Of a stretch of 64,000 nt of DNA, positions 16,791 to 25,556 are shown piece after piece; the stretch's first letter is position 1, and each line of letters begins with the position of its first letter. Under the pieces are notes generated by a model. That model worked only from the letters and a program-made list of their open reading frames with translations. It made no database searches and was not told where the DNA came from. The position numbers and the translations under genes are program-made. The stretch lies in NCBI RefSeq assembly GCF_002116635.1, contig NZ_LQPW01000019.1, forward strand, positions 186,001-250,000, read 5' to 3'. Origin of the DNA: Mycobacterium szulgai. Its GTDB lineage: Bacteria > Actinomycetota > Actinomycetes > Mycobacteriales > Mycobacteriaceae.

Positions 16791-19076
16791 ATGATGCGAG
16801 GCGCGCCAGCAGAGTTCGATCGCACCAGGCTGCCACTGCCCGACACACCGGCCGGCGGTAAGGCCGGACCGACGATCTCGGAGTCGGTGATGCCGACGAT
16901 CTCGCCCATCCGCCCCCCGACCGGCGCGCCCAATGTGGTGATCGTGCTGCTTGATGACGTGGGGTTCGGGGCTACTGCTACGTTCGGCGGTCCGGTTCCG
17001 TCGCCTACCGGCGATGCGTTGGCGGGGGAAGGGTTGCGCTACAACCGGTTTCACACCACCGCACTGTGCTCTCCCACACGGGCAGCATTGCTCACCGGCC
17101 GGAACCACCATGTGGTGAATACCGGCAATATCACCGAGTGGGCCACCGGGTACGACGGCTACAACAGCATCATCCCGAAATCTGCCGCCACTGTCGCTGA
17201 GACGTTGCGGCTCAACGGCTACAGCACCGCGGCGTTCGGCAAATGGCATAACACCCCGGTGTGGGAGGTCAGCCCGGCGGGACCGTTCGATCGCTGGCCG
17301 ACGGGCATGGGTTTCGAAGAGTTCTACGGGTTCATGGGTGGCGAAGCGCACCAATACAATCCGGGCCTGTACCACGGTACGACGCCCATCGAACGTCCCG
17401 AAGGTGTCGCGAATTACCATCTGACCACCGACCTCGCCGATCGGATGATCGAATGGGTACGTGCCCAGCGGTCCATCGCACCGGATCGGCCCTTTTTCGT
17501 CTATTGGGCGCCGGGTGCCACCCATGCGCCGCACCAGGTGGCGCCCGAGTGGAGCGAGCCGTTCCGCGGCCAGTTCGACTTAGGCTGGGACAGGCTGCGC
17601 GAGGAGATCTTCACTCGCCAGAAGCAGCTTGGGGTGATCCCTGCCGATGCTCAGCTGACGGTGCGCCACGAGTCCATCCCCTCGTGGGACTCCGTCTCCC
17701 CGGACAGGCAACGCATCGCGGCCCGGCTCACGGAGGTCTACGCGGGGTTTTTGGCCCACACCGATTACGAGATCGGGCGGATCGTCGCTGCCCTCAAGGG
17801 CATGTCCGAGTGGGACAACACCCTGTTCTTCTACATCATCGGCGACAACGGAGCTGCGGCGGCGGGCGGAATTGACGGTGTTTTCAACGAAATGGTGGTA
17901 CTGAACGGCCTCCAAGAGGACGTCTCTGTCGTGCTGTCGAAAATGGACGAATTCGGCGGGCCGAAGGCCAGCAATGAGTACCCGGTCGGCTTCGCGTGGG
18001 CGATGTCCACGCCATTCCAGTTCACCAAACGGTTCGCCAGCCACTTCGGCGGCACTCGCAACCCGATGATTGTGACCTGGCCCAAGCGCATTACCGACCG
18101 GGGCGGGCTGCGCTGCCAGTTTCATCACGTCATCGACATTGCCCCGACCATCCTGGAAGCCGCGGGCATTCCGGCGCCGGCTGTTGTCAACGGAGTCACC
18201 CAGAAGCCCTACGACGGCATCAGTTTGGCGTACACCTTCGGCGATGCGGACGCGAAGGATCGCCGCGGCACCCAGTACTTCGAAATCACCGGTATCCGCG
18301 GGATCTATCACGAGAATTGGATTGCGTGCACTTACCACGGAAAAATTCAGTGGAAGAGGAGCGCATTACCGGCATTCTCCGACGACCGCTGGGAGCTTTA
18401 CGATCTGCGCAGCGACTACAGCCAGGCCGTCGACCTAGCTGCCGAGCGCCCGGACAAGCTTGCCGAACTGAAGGCGTTGTTCGATTCTGAAGCCGAGCGG
18501 AACAACGTCTTTCCGCTTGATGACCGTGGACCAATCCGCGCAATGGGTGCCCGCCCCACGATTCTTGGCGAGCGTTCTGCGATCTCGTTCGGTCAGGGGG
18601 CCATCCGCATGCCCGAGGACATCATTCGCAGCGCATTCAATCGGTCTTATTCGATCACCGCGGCTATCGACACCCCGGGCGGCACGGTCGTCGAAGGAGT
18701 TCTGCTGGCCGCCGGGGGCTATTTCGCCGGGCTGTCACTGTACGTGCAGAACGGCTTGCCGCACTTCACCTACAACTATTTCGGCTCGGAATACACCACG
18801 GTCACCGCAACCGAACTTCTCCCCGCCGGCGAGGCTACGGTCGCGATTGAATTCGACTATGACGGTGGGGGTCTGGGCAAGGGCGGGGTAGTGAGGTTGC
18901 TGCTTAACGATCGCCCAGTCGGGGAATCGCGGATCGAGCGCACCGTGCCATTCGGGTTCAGTGCCGACGAAGGAATCGACATCGGTATGGACGGCGGCAC
19001 GCCGGCGGCCGACACCTATGACAGCACCTTCCCGTTCAACAGCACCATCAACGAGGTCACGATCCAGCTGCGATAA
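16791..19076 (+). CDS. arylsulfatase (type I, formylglycine-dependent)
   Basis: The 761-residue sulfatase resembles mycobacterial AtsA/AtsD types in length and motifs. The metal-binding start VVIVLLDDVGFG is followed by ALCSPTRAALLTGRNHH, the C-x-P-x-R signature whose Cys (residue 93) is converted to formylglycine. KWHNTP, TH-APH and IGDNGAAAAGG complete the active site. It cleaves sulfate esters. The C-terminal part (about 580-761) is a beta-sandwich extension. ATG 16791 has AGGTGAGG immediately upstream; an in-frame ATG at 16731 overlapping the TetR stop would add 20 residues. No formylglycine-generating enzyme gene is in the window. Confidence 0.9.
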   Translation: MMRGAPAEFDRTRLPLPDTPAGGKAGPTISESVMPTISPIRPPTGAPNVVIVLLDDVGFGATATFGGPVPSPTGDALAGEGLRYNRFHTTALCSPTRAALLTGRNHHVVNTGNITEWATGYDGYNSIIPKSAATVAETLRLNGYSTAAFGKWHNTPVWEVSPAGPFDRWPTGMGFEEFYGFMGGEAHQYNPGLYHGTTPIERPEGVANYHLTTDLADRMIEWVRAQRSIAPDRPFFVYWAPGATHAPHQVAPEWSEPFRGQFDLGWDRLREEIFTRQKQLGVIPADAQLTVRHESIPSWDSVSPDRQRIAARLTEVYAGFLAHTDYEIGRIVAALKGMSEWDNTLFFYIIGDNGAAAAGGIDGVFNEMVVLNGLQEDVSVVLSKMDEFGGPKASNEYPVGFAWAMSTPFQFTKRFASHFGGTRNPMIVTWPKRITDRGGLRCQFHHVIDIAPTILEAAGIPAPAVVNGVTQKPYDGISLAYTFGDADAKDRRGTQYFEITGIRGIYHENWIACTYHGKIQWKRSALPAFSDDRWELYDLRSDYSQAVDLAAERPDKLAELKALFDSEAERNNVFPLDDRGPIRAMGARPTILGERSAISFGQGAIRMPEDIIRSAFNRSYSITAAIDTPGGTVVEGVLLAAGGYFAGLSLYVQNGLPHFTYNYFGSEYTTVTATELLPAGEATVAIEFDYDGGGLGKGGVVRLLLNDRPVGESRIERTVPFGFSADEGIDIGMDGGTPAADTYDSTFPFNSTINEVTIQLR

Positions 19077-19123
19077 GCCGCTGCCGCGGCATCGGTGGCG
19101 GAGTGAGTAACGGGGCCGTGTCA

Positions 19124-20077
19124 TTACCGTAGTTGCGGCAGCACTTCGCGTTCCCAGGCGCTGAAAAAGCCGTCCATGTCCGGCCCGATCTGCTGAACGT
19201 ACACCTCGTCGATGCCGGCATCGAGATATTCGCGGACCTGCCCGGCATGCTTGTCCGCGGCTGGCCCGCAGGTAACCGACTCCGCGACGGTGTCCGGTGG
19301 CACCAGTGTCATTAATTCCGCGAAATCCTTTGGTCTGGGCAGTATTTGGGCGGTTTGACCGGGCAGGGCCTCGTTGGCCCATAGCCGGTGAGCGGCCTTG
19401 AGCGCGGTGTCCGGGTCGCGGTCCCAACACACCTTGGTGCCGGCCTGAACCGGCTTGTTACCTCCGCCGGCGTCCCGGAAGGCCTGCACCAGTTCGATTT
19501 CGGGCATTGCCAGGCAGTACCCGTCGCCAATGCGCCCGGCCAGTTGCGCGCCCTGTGGGCCGAAGCCTGAAACATAAATCGGCACCGGCTTTTCCGGGCA
19601 GGTGTAGATGCGTGCTTCCTGAACCTCGTAGTACTTGCCATGATGGCTGATCTCGTCACCCTTGTGCAGCAGCCGGATCACCTCGATCGCCTCCTCGAGC
19701 ATCTGTTGCCGCACGCCGACCGAGGGCCAGCGATCACCCAACACATGCTCGTTGAGCGCCTCGCCGCTACCCACACCGAGAATGAAGCGCCCGTCCAATT
19801 GGACCGCCGCCGTCGCGGCTGCATGGGCGATGATCGCGGGGTGGATGCGGATCGTCGGGCAGGTGACAGCAGTGGTCACTGGCAGTGTCGTAACTTGTGA
19901 CAATGCGCCGATGACTCCCCACACGAATGGGCTTTGGCCCTGTTCGTCATTCCACGGGTGGAAATGATCGGAGATCCACAGCGCGTCGAAGCCGGCCGCT
20001 TCGGCGCGTTTGGCTTGGTCGACCAGCTCGGCTGGACCGAATTGCTCGCAGGACAAGAAGTATCCGATCTTCGTCAT
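19124..20077 (-). CDS. F420-dependent glucose-6-phosphate-dehydrogenase-like LLM oxidoreductase
   Basis: The 317-residue luciferase-like TIM barrel belongs to the F420-G6PD-like subgroup. It has IGYFLSCEQFGPAELVDQAKRAEAAGFDALWISDHFHPWNDEQG near the N-terminus, PVTTAVTCPTIRIHPAIIAHA, RFILGVGSGEALNEHV, and PVPIYVSGFGPQGAQLAGRIGDGY. The conserved SDH and GSGEALNEH residues hold F420. True Fgd has extra sugar-phosphate contacts that I cannot confirm, so the substrate is left open. It is convergent with the sulfatase, 47 bases away. Confidence 0.88.
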   Translation of the reverse strand: MTKIGYFLSCEQFGPAELVDQAKRAEAAGFDALWISDHFHPWNDEQGQSPFVWGVIGALSQVTTLPVTTAVTCPTIRIHPAIIAHAAATAAVQLDGRFILGVGSGEALNEHVLGDRWPSVGVRQQMLEEAIEVIRLLHKGDEISHHGKYYEVQEARIYTCPEKPVPIYVSGFGPQGAQLAGRIGDGYCLAMPEIELVQAFRDAGGGNKPVQAGTKVCWDRDPDTALKAAHRLWANEALPGQTAQILPRPKDFAELMTLVPPDTVAESVTCGPAADKHAGQVREYLDAGIDEVYVQQIGPDMDGFFSAWEREVLPQLR

Positions 20078-20128
20078 GAGTGTGGGCTACCCGGTTGCCG
20101 GCGCGTCATGCATGCCGCGGCCGGTCGC

Positions 20129-20153
20129 GTTTATGTCGCCGACGTGCGGGTAG
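20129..20153 (+). promoter_or_regulatory. SigF-type promoter of the 73-residue gene
   Basis: GTTT (20129-20132) and GGGTAG (20148-20153) are 15 bases apart, matching the mycobacterial SigF pattern GTTT-N15-17-GGGTA. Predicted transcription would begin near 20160, about 33 bases before the ATG at 20193, leaving room for the strong GGAGGGAGC ribosome site. Confidence 0.65.
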
Positions 20154-20192
20154 CACCCACGTATCAGCACATCACCTCGGGAGGGAGCAAGC

Positions 20193-20414
20193 ATGGCTAC
20201 CGGAGACACCGGATTCGACGACGTCAGCTTCGATCTGATCTCACTGCAATACCACTCACTGAAGGCTGGTCACGACTACGGGCAGTATGTCCGTGACGCG
20301 AAAAATGCCGGACTGGACAGCGTGGCAGAGTTTTTCGAGGGCGTGATGGCCGAAGATTCTCAGCGCGCCCAGCGCTGTCATGAATTACTCGGCGAACTCC
20401 AGTCGTCGCGATAG
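20193..20414 (+). CDS. 73-residue acidic helical protein, probable stress gene
   Basis: The protein is small and helical: FDLISLQYHSLKAGHDYGQYV, DAKNAGLDSVAEFFEGVMAED and SQRAQRCHELLGEL. The spacing of His, Glu and Asp residues (LQYHSLKAGHD, FFEGVMAED, RCHELL) is reminiscent of a half ferritin-like bundle, but I do not recognise the family with certainty. A GGAGGGAGC ribosome site lies just before the ATG, and a SigF-type promoter lies about 40-65 bases upstream. The hemerythrin gene in this window has the same promoter type, which suggests a shared stationary-phase or stress programme. Its stop codon abuts the stop of the convergent sulfatase gene. Confidence 0.75.
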   Translation: MATGDTGFDDVSFDLISLQYHSLKAGHDYGQYVRDAKNAGLDSVAEFFEGVMAEDSQRAQRCHELLGELQSSR

Positions 20415-22226
20415 TCAGCGGCCGAATCGCCCCAGCACCCGACGCAGCACGCCCTGCGATTCGCCCGTCGGAGGCTGCCGAATGGCGTACGGCCACGGTG
20501 CATTTCGCTCGGGCACCGACGACGCCCGCTGCCCTTTGAGTTGCATCCTGAGGTGCTGACGCAACTCGTGCAAGTCGGGATCGCCCCACCGGTTGTCCGC
20601 CTCGACCGGGTCGGCTGTCAGGTCGTAGAGCTCCCATTGGTCATCGAGCGGGTCGGTGCGATACGCCTCGCCGCCAAGGCCATTGGTGGCCAAATGCCGA
20701 ACACCAGGCTCGGTCCAGGTGGCCGGGTCGTCGAAGGTGCGCACCAGCTTCCACAAGTGTCCCCTCCCGCCGCCAGCTTCGGACTCGTCAACGCGCACGA
20801 CCAGTCCCTCGAAGTTGGCGGCCACGTGCGCGGGCACCCTAATGCGCAGTGGCGCAGGGGGATTCACGTCGCGGCCCAGTTGCCGGGCGAATGCCGAAGC
20901 GCCGGTGTCGCCTTCGAGCACGTTGTCGCGCGTCATCAGGTAGACAGGCCGGCTTTCGTCGGCCGGTGCCCCGTCGACTACGGGCATCAGGTCGCGACCG
21001 GGCAGCGGATGCACCTCGGAGAACGATTCGGCGAGCACATCGGCGGTGGCGTCGACGTCGATGCCGGCCGCCCCCAGCAGCGTCGGCACCAGGTCGACGT
21101 GTGACGTCGGCGCCTCGATGGTGCGTGGCCCGGTGACGTTGTCGCCGATCCGGGCGATGACGAACGGCACCCGGGTGGCCTCGTCGTACAGGTTGAACCA
21201 CTTCTGGTGCAGCCCGCCGTGCGCACCCAGCAGATCGCCGTGATCGGAGGTGCGTACCAGCACGGCATTGTCGGAACCGTCTTCGGTCACCGCGCGGCGG
21301 ACCCGGTCGATCGGGGTATCGACTTCGGCGTGTAAGCGGTAGTAGAGGTCGCGATAGCGCTGCTTATTGCGTTCGTAGCTGCGGCTGATCGCCGGCGCCG
21401 GACCGTATCCGGAGTAGTACGCCTCCCGGAAGGCGATCTGCGCGGCCGGCTTGGTGGACAGGTCCTCATCGGCGGTCGGCGGTGCTGGCACCGGCGGCGG
21501 GTCCAGCGGCGAGGGCTGCAGCGGGCTGCGCCGCACCCACGCCGGAAACAGCACGATGTCGTGCGGGTTGACGAAGCTGGCCACCAGTAAGAACGGGCGC
21601 AGCGCGGCTTCCTCCCCGGCACGACGCCGGGCGTAGCGGTCTTTCAGCCAGGCGACCACCCGGTCGGCGATCAGCGGGTCGCGCCGGTATCCGCTGTTGG
21701 CGTTGCCGGCACCGTGCGGCTCGGGGCCCACCCAACCGGAGAAGCCGTACGGAGCCAGCGGGTCGGCGTCCAGGTAGCGCTGCACGGCTGCCGCGTCGAC
21801 GACGCCGTCGTCGTCGTTGGTGGCCAGCGAGGCGCCCGTCGCCGGGTCCTCGACGTCGGCGTGCGAGATGTGCCACTTGCCGTCGTAGTGGGTGTCGTAT
21901 CCGGCCGCGCGAAACCAGTTGCCCAGCGTCGGCACCTCGCCGGCCCGCAGCCAGCGCAGTCGCGAATCGTCGAACCGCTTGCCGATGCCGTCGGTCTGCG
22001 TGACGCCGTGCAGGTCGGGATACTGTCCGGTGAAGATGGTCGGGCGGCTCGGCACGCACGCCAGCGAACCGGTGTAATGCCGGGTGAAATTCACGCCGTG
22101 CTCGTCGAACCAGCGGCGGCCGGCCAGGGTCTGGCGGCGCCACTGCAGGATCTCGGGTGACTCATAGGGCGGTATGGCGCGTTCCTCGTCTGTCATCAAG
22201 ATGACGATGTCGGGACGCTCAGACAT
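20415..22226 (-). CDS. sulfatase family protein (AtsF/Rv3077-like)
   Basis: The 603-residue sulfatase has IVILMTDEERAIPPYESP at its N-terminus, then SLACVPSRPTIFTGQYPDLHGV with the C-x-P-S-R signature (Cys57, formylglycine precursor). KWHISHAD, NPHDI, TSDHGDLLGAHGGLHQKWFNLYDEATRVP and a C-terminal DDQWELYDLTADPVEADN follow. It acts on sulfate, or possibly phosphate or phosphonate, esters. Size and neighbourhood (an SRPBCC gene upstream, a CitE-like gene nearby) match M. tuberculosis Rv3077-Rv3075c as I recall them. The ATG lies inside the end of the SRPBCC gene (8-base overlap), so the two are cotranscribed. Confidence 0.9.
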   Translation of the reverse strand: MSERPDIVILMTDEERAIPPYESPEILQWRRQTLAGRRWFDEHGVNFTRHYTGSLACVPSRPTIFTGQYPDLHGVTQTDGIGKRFDDSRLRWLRAGEVPTLGNWFRAAGYDTHYDGKWHISHADVEDPATGASLATNDDDGVVDAAAVQRYLDADPLAPYGFSGWVGPEPHGAGNANSGYRRDPLIADRVVAWLKDRYARRRAGEEAALRPFLLVASFVNPHDIVLFPAWVRRSPLQPSPLDPPPVPAPPTADEDLSTKPAAQIAFREAYYSGYGPAPAISRSYERNKQRYRDLYYRLHAEVDTPIDRVRRAVTEDGSDNAVLVRTSDHGDLLGAHGGLHQKWFNLYDEATRVPFVIARIGDNVTGPRTIEAPTSHVDLVPTLLGAAGIDVDATADVLAESFSEVHPLPGRDLMPVVDGAPADESRPVYLMTRDNVLEGDTGASAFARQLGRDVNPPAPLRIRVPAHVAANFEGLVVRVDESEAGGGRGHLWKLVRTFDDPATWTEPGVRHLATNGLGGEAYRTDPLDDQWELYDLTADPVEADNRWGDPDLHELRQHLRMQLKGQRASSVPERNAPWPYAIRQPPTGESQGVLRRVLGRFGR

Positions 22227-22686
22227 GGGTGTTCTCCAATCGGTGTGCCAGCCCGGTCAGCAGCGTGTCGGACTGCTTGGCCAGGACACGGAGTGCGACC
22301 TGCTCGGCCAGCCGAGCCGGCGGTGCGGTTCCGATCTCTACCGTGCTGGTCAAAGTGACCTCAGTCGTATTCCCCGCCGGGCGCAGCGTCCAGCGGTTGG
22401 CGACCTTGCGCAACCGGGCCGGCAGGCCCTCGATGTCGTAGGCCAGTGTGGCCGGCGGATCGAACTCGGTGATGCGCTCCAATAGTGCATTGCGGCCCAC
22501 CTGCACGCGGCGGGTGGTGCCGACGGGGGAGCCGTCGGGGCCGCCGTTCAATACGCATGAGTGATCGACGTTGTCGGCCCAGGAACTCAGGGAGCCGAAG
22601 TCTGCCAATACATCCCAGATCGCCTGTGGCGGCGCCGTTATCGTCCGGCTGCGGCTGATGTCTGACACTCCGCCATCCAACACCAT
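22219..22686 (-). CDS. SRPBCC/polyketide-cyclase-like protein (Rv3076-like)
   Basis: The 155-residue protein is a START/Bet v 1-like SRPBCC fold. It begins with a SRSRTITAPPQAIWDVLADFGSLSSWADNVDH strand-helix block, then VGTTRRVQVGRNALLERITEFDPP, and ends in a long C-terminal helix (RLAEQVALRVLAKQSDTLLTGLAHRLE). Such proteins bind hydrophobic ligands. The ATG at 22686 is used; a GTG at 22668, preceded by a purine-rich stretch, is an alternative start and begins where the conserved fold begins. It overlaps the downstream sulfatase by 8 bases. Confidence 0.8.
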   Translation of the reverse strand: MVLDGGVSDISRSRTITAPPQAIWDVLADFGSLSSWADNVDHSCVLNGGPDGSPVGTTRRVQVGRNALLERITEFDPPATLAYDIEGLPARLRKVANRWTLRPAGNTTEVTLTSTVEIGTAPPARLAEQVALRVLAKQSDTLLTGLAHRLENTHV

Positions 22687-22733
22687 GACTCTGAGATTTG
22701 TCCGAGATTGCCGTGTGGGCTGCGCAACGGCGG

Positions 22734-24305
22734 TCACATCAAGCGTCCGGCGTCGCGGTGTTGCGATGTGCCGGGGCGCGCGGGCAGCAGGACGGCGACG
22801 ACGATCGCGCCGGCCACCGCGACACCCGCACACGTCAGACAACCCGCCCACACGCCGTCGAGGAACGCGGACTCGACGAGCGGGCGCAGGCCTTGCGCCT
22901 GCGTCGTGGGTAGGCGGCCGAGCTCGTGCTCGGCGGCGGCCATCGACTGGCGCAGCGCGGCGCGCGCGGCAGGGTCCAGATCGGACAGTGCGGCGCGGCC
23001 ATCCAGTGATCTGGCATAGACCGAGGCGAAAACGCTGCCCACGATCGCCACACCGAGGCAGCCGCCGAGTTGGCGCGTCACACCGGTCACCGCCGATCCG
23101 GTGCCCGCCTCCGACGGGCTGAGCGAACCCATGATCGCCTCGGTGGCCGGGGCCATGGTGAGACCAAGGCCGCCACCCAGCAGGGCCATCGCCGCGCCGA
23201 TCACCCAGTACGGCGTGTGGGTGGTGAAGGCCCCAGACCCTGCCAGTGCGGCGGCGAAGGTCAGCAGTCCGGCGGTGACGACGGAGGTAGTGCCGAACCG
23301 TTCGACGATTCTAGGTGCCAGCACGCTGGCGCCGGCGAACGAGAACGCCAACGGCAGCAATCGGACACCGGTTTCCAGCGGCAGGTAAGCGGTCATGAAT
23401 TGCAGGTATTGGGTGCCGATGAAAATGAACCCGCACAGCGCCAGATAGGCCGTCGTGACAGCAACGCTTCCCCCCGAGAAGCGCCGATTGGCAAAAATCG
23501 ACCAATCAAGCGCCGGGTGCGATGTATGCCGCTCCAGCCACCAGAGCAACAACACCATGATCGCCGCTATCACGAAACCGGCGCCGGTTCGCACGCTGAG
23601 CCAGCCGATGTTGGGCCCTTCGATCAGCGTGTAGATCAACACAGTCACGCCTGTCGCGGACACCAGCAGTCCGCCGGAATGCGTTGGGGGACGGTCAGGG
23701 TCGCGCGACGTCGGCACGAACAGACTTGTCCCGACGAGTGCCGTTACGGCGATCGGGACGTTGATCCAGAAGATGGAACCCAGGGTGAAGTGTTCGAGCA
23801 GCCAGCCTCCGGTAATCGGCCCGACGGCTATCCCGATGCCGTTCATCGCCGACCACACACCGATTGCCCTGGCCCGCTGGGTTGCGTCGGTGAAGATGTT
23901 GGTGACCAGTGCCAGCGTCGTAGGAAAAATGATCGCCGCGCCGATCCCCATGGCCGCGCGCGCCGCGATGAGCGTCCCGGGCGAGTTGGCGCTGGCGGCA
24001 ATCGCCGACGTCGCGGCGAACAGGGCAAGACCGATGTTGAGCCAGCCGCGTCTGCCGTATCGATCGCCCAGATTCCCCGCCGGCAACAACAATCCGGCGG
24101 AAGTCAGGGTGTAGGCATCGACGACCCACTGCAGTTCGGCGTTATCGGCTCTCATGACACGCGACAATGTGGGCAGGGCGACATTGACGATGGTCATATC
24201 GATGCTGGCGACGAAATTGCTGAGGCATATGACCGCTATCGCGATGCCGGGACGAGCGCGCGGGGTGACGGCTGCGGCCGCGGCGCCGCGAACGAAGTTC
24301 AACAC
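22734..24305 (-). CDS. 14-TM MFS transporter, DHA2 family
   Basis: The 523-residue drug:H+ antiporter-2 type transporter has IAIAVICLSNFVASIDMTIVNVALPTLS as helix 1 with the DHA2 motif around D-x-T-I-V-N-V-A-L-P. It also has AYTLTSAGLLLPAGNLGDRYGRR (motif A) and an antiporter-type motif C, AVGPITGGWLLEHF. Fourteen helices can be counted. The start is GTG 24305 or TTG 24302, both overlapping the stop of the prenyl synthase gene, so the two genes are coupled. It probably exports a small lipophilic compound; a link to the prenyl product is inference. Confidence 0.88.
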   Translation of the reverse strand: MLNFVRGAAAAAVTPRARPGIAIAVICLSNFVASIDMTIVNVALPTLSRVMRADNAELQWVVDAYTLTSAGLLLPAGNLGDRYGRRGWLNIGLALFAATSAIAASANSPGTLIAARAAMGIGAAIIFPTTLALVTNIFTDATQRARAIGVWSAMNGIGIAVGPITGGWLLEHFTLGSIFWINVPIAVTALVGTSLFVPTSRDPDRPPTHSGGLLVSATGVTVLIYTLIEGPNIGWLSVRTGAGFVIAAIMVLLLWWLERHTSHPALDWSIFANRRFSGGSVAVTTAYLALCGFIFIGTQYLQFMTAYLPLETGVRLLPLAFSFAGASVLAPRIVERFGTTSVVTAGLLTFAAALAGSGAFTTHTPYWVIGAAMALLGGGLGLTMAPATEAIMGSLSPSEAGTGSAVTGVTRQLGGCLGVAIVGSVFASVYARSLDGRAALSDLDPAARAALRQSMAAAEHELGRLPTTQAQGLRPLVESAFLDGVWAGCLTCAGVAVAGAIVVAVLLPARPGTSQHRDAGRLM

Positions 24306-25333
24306 ACCCGGTTGGCGACCAACTCGGCCAGCGCGTGCAAATCCGCCACCGCGCCCGGCTTCGGGTTGGCGGCCCTGAGCGCGTCCAGCGCGCTGGCGCG
24401 ATACCGCTGAGCCTCGGTTTCCGCCCACGCACGGCCACCCGCGGCCTCAACGAGGTCGGCGACCCGGCTCAGCTCGCGATCATCGAGGTCGTCGGTCCTG
24501 GCATACAGCCTGGCCAATTCGTGGCCGGCGGCCGTGCCGGAGGTCAAAGCCGCCACCACCGGCAAAGACTTCTTCCTCGACTTGAGATCGGAATAAACCG
24601 GCTTACCGGTGACCGCTTCCCCGCCCCAAATGCCGAGAATGTCATCGACCAGCTGAAAAGCGATTCCTAAGTGCCGTCCGAATTGCCCGTACAAATTGGC
24701 CAACTCGATGTCGTCAGCTACCGAGAGAGCGCCCAACTGGCATGCCACGCCGAGCAACGCCCCCGTCTTGGCCTCCGACATGCGCAGACACTCCGCCAGG
24801 CCCACCGCCGCACGGCTTTCGAACGCAATGTCGTCGGACTGCCCGGCGCACAATTCCAGCGCGGCGCTTCTGATCGCGGTTCCCGACGGGCCATCGTGGA
24901 CCAATTCAGAGGCCAATAGAAAAAGCGCGTCACCGGTCAGCAATGCCATCGGTAGCCCGAATGCAGCCCACGCCGTGGGGCGATGCCGCCGGGTCAGATC
25001 GCCATCCATGATGTCGTCGTGGAGCAACGAAAAGTCGTGCAGCAACTCCACCGCAACCGCGGGTTTGATCGCGGCTTGCGCGGAGCCGCCTGCGCCTCGC
25101 GCACACGCGATGGTCAACGTCGGCCGGACTGCCTTGCCGCCGCTTCCAAAGCCTTCCCGGCCCTCTGCGTCCCACCAGCCCAGATGAAAGCCGACGATAT
25201 GGCGGATGGCGGGCGGAAGGGTTTCGATCACGGCGCGTTGCGTCGGTTCGATGAGAAGGCGGGTCTCGGCAAGCAGGGTTTCGACGCGCGTCGTGGCACC
25301 GGCAGCGCAGACCGGTTGCGCCGTCTCGGTCAT
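24299..25333 (-). CDS. trans-prenyl diphosphate synthase (IdsB-like)
   Basis: The 344-residue polyprenyl synthetase has GFHLGWWDAEG near the N-terminus, as in M. tuberculosis IdsB. The first aspartate-rich motif is LLHDDIMDGD (Asp106-107 region), followed by RHRPTAWAAFG. The second is FQLVDDILGIWG, with DDxLG instead of DDxxD as is usual in this subgroup. TGKPVYSDLKSRKKSLPVVAAL holds the diphosphate-binding lysines. It makes geranylgeranyl or a similar diphosphate from IPP and an allylic primer. The ATG at 25333 has GAGAGGTGG before it. A transporter follows in overlap, and a carotenoid-desaturase-like FAD enzyme lies 1.6 kb away on the other strand. Confidence 0.9.
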   Translation of the reverse strand: MTETAQPVCAAGATTRVETLLAETRLLIEPTQRAVIETLPPAIRHIVGFHLGWWDAEGREGFGSGGKAVRPTLTIACARGAGGSAQAAIKPAVAVELLHDFSLLHDDIMDGDLTRRHRPTAWAAFGLPMALLTGDALFLLASELVHDGPSGTAIRSAALELCAGQSDDIAFESRAAVGLAECLRMSEAKTGALLGVACQLGALSVADDIELANLYGQFGRHLGIAFQLVDDILGIWGGEAVTGKPVYSDLKSRKKSLPVVAALTSGTAAGHELARLYARTDDLDDRELSRVADLVEAAGGRAWAETEAQRYRASALDALRAANPKPGAVADLHALAELVANRVC

Positions 25334-25556
25334 GATCACCACCTCTCCGACCGTTCGCCTGCCAGCGCCGTCCACCCTGGGGGAATCTTCACCCGGGAAC
25401 GTTGCGCGCAGCGGGTAAGCGGGAAATTTACCGGAGGGTTAGTTAGTGCAGCAACGTTTCGCGAAAAGAGACCAGGGTCAACCCGTCGCCGGCTCGCCGC
25501 TACGGTTTAGGGGCACGAACTCACCGGACGGGAATGAAGAGGCGGCGCAGCACGCA

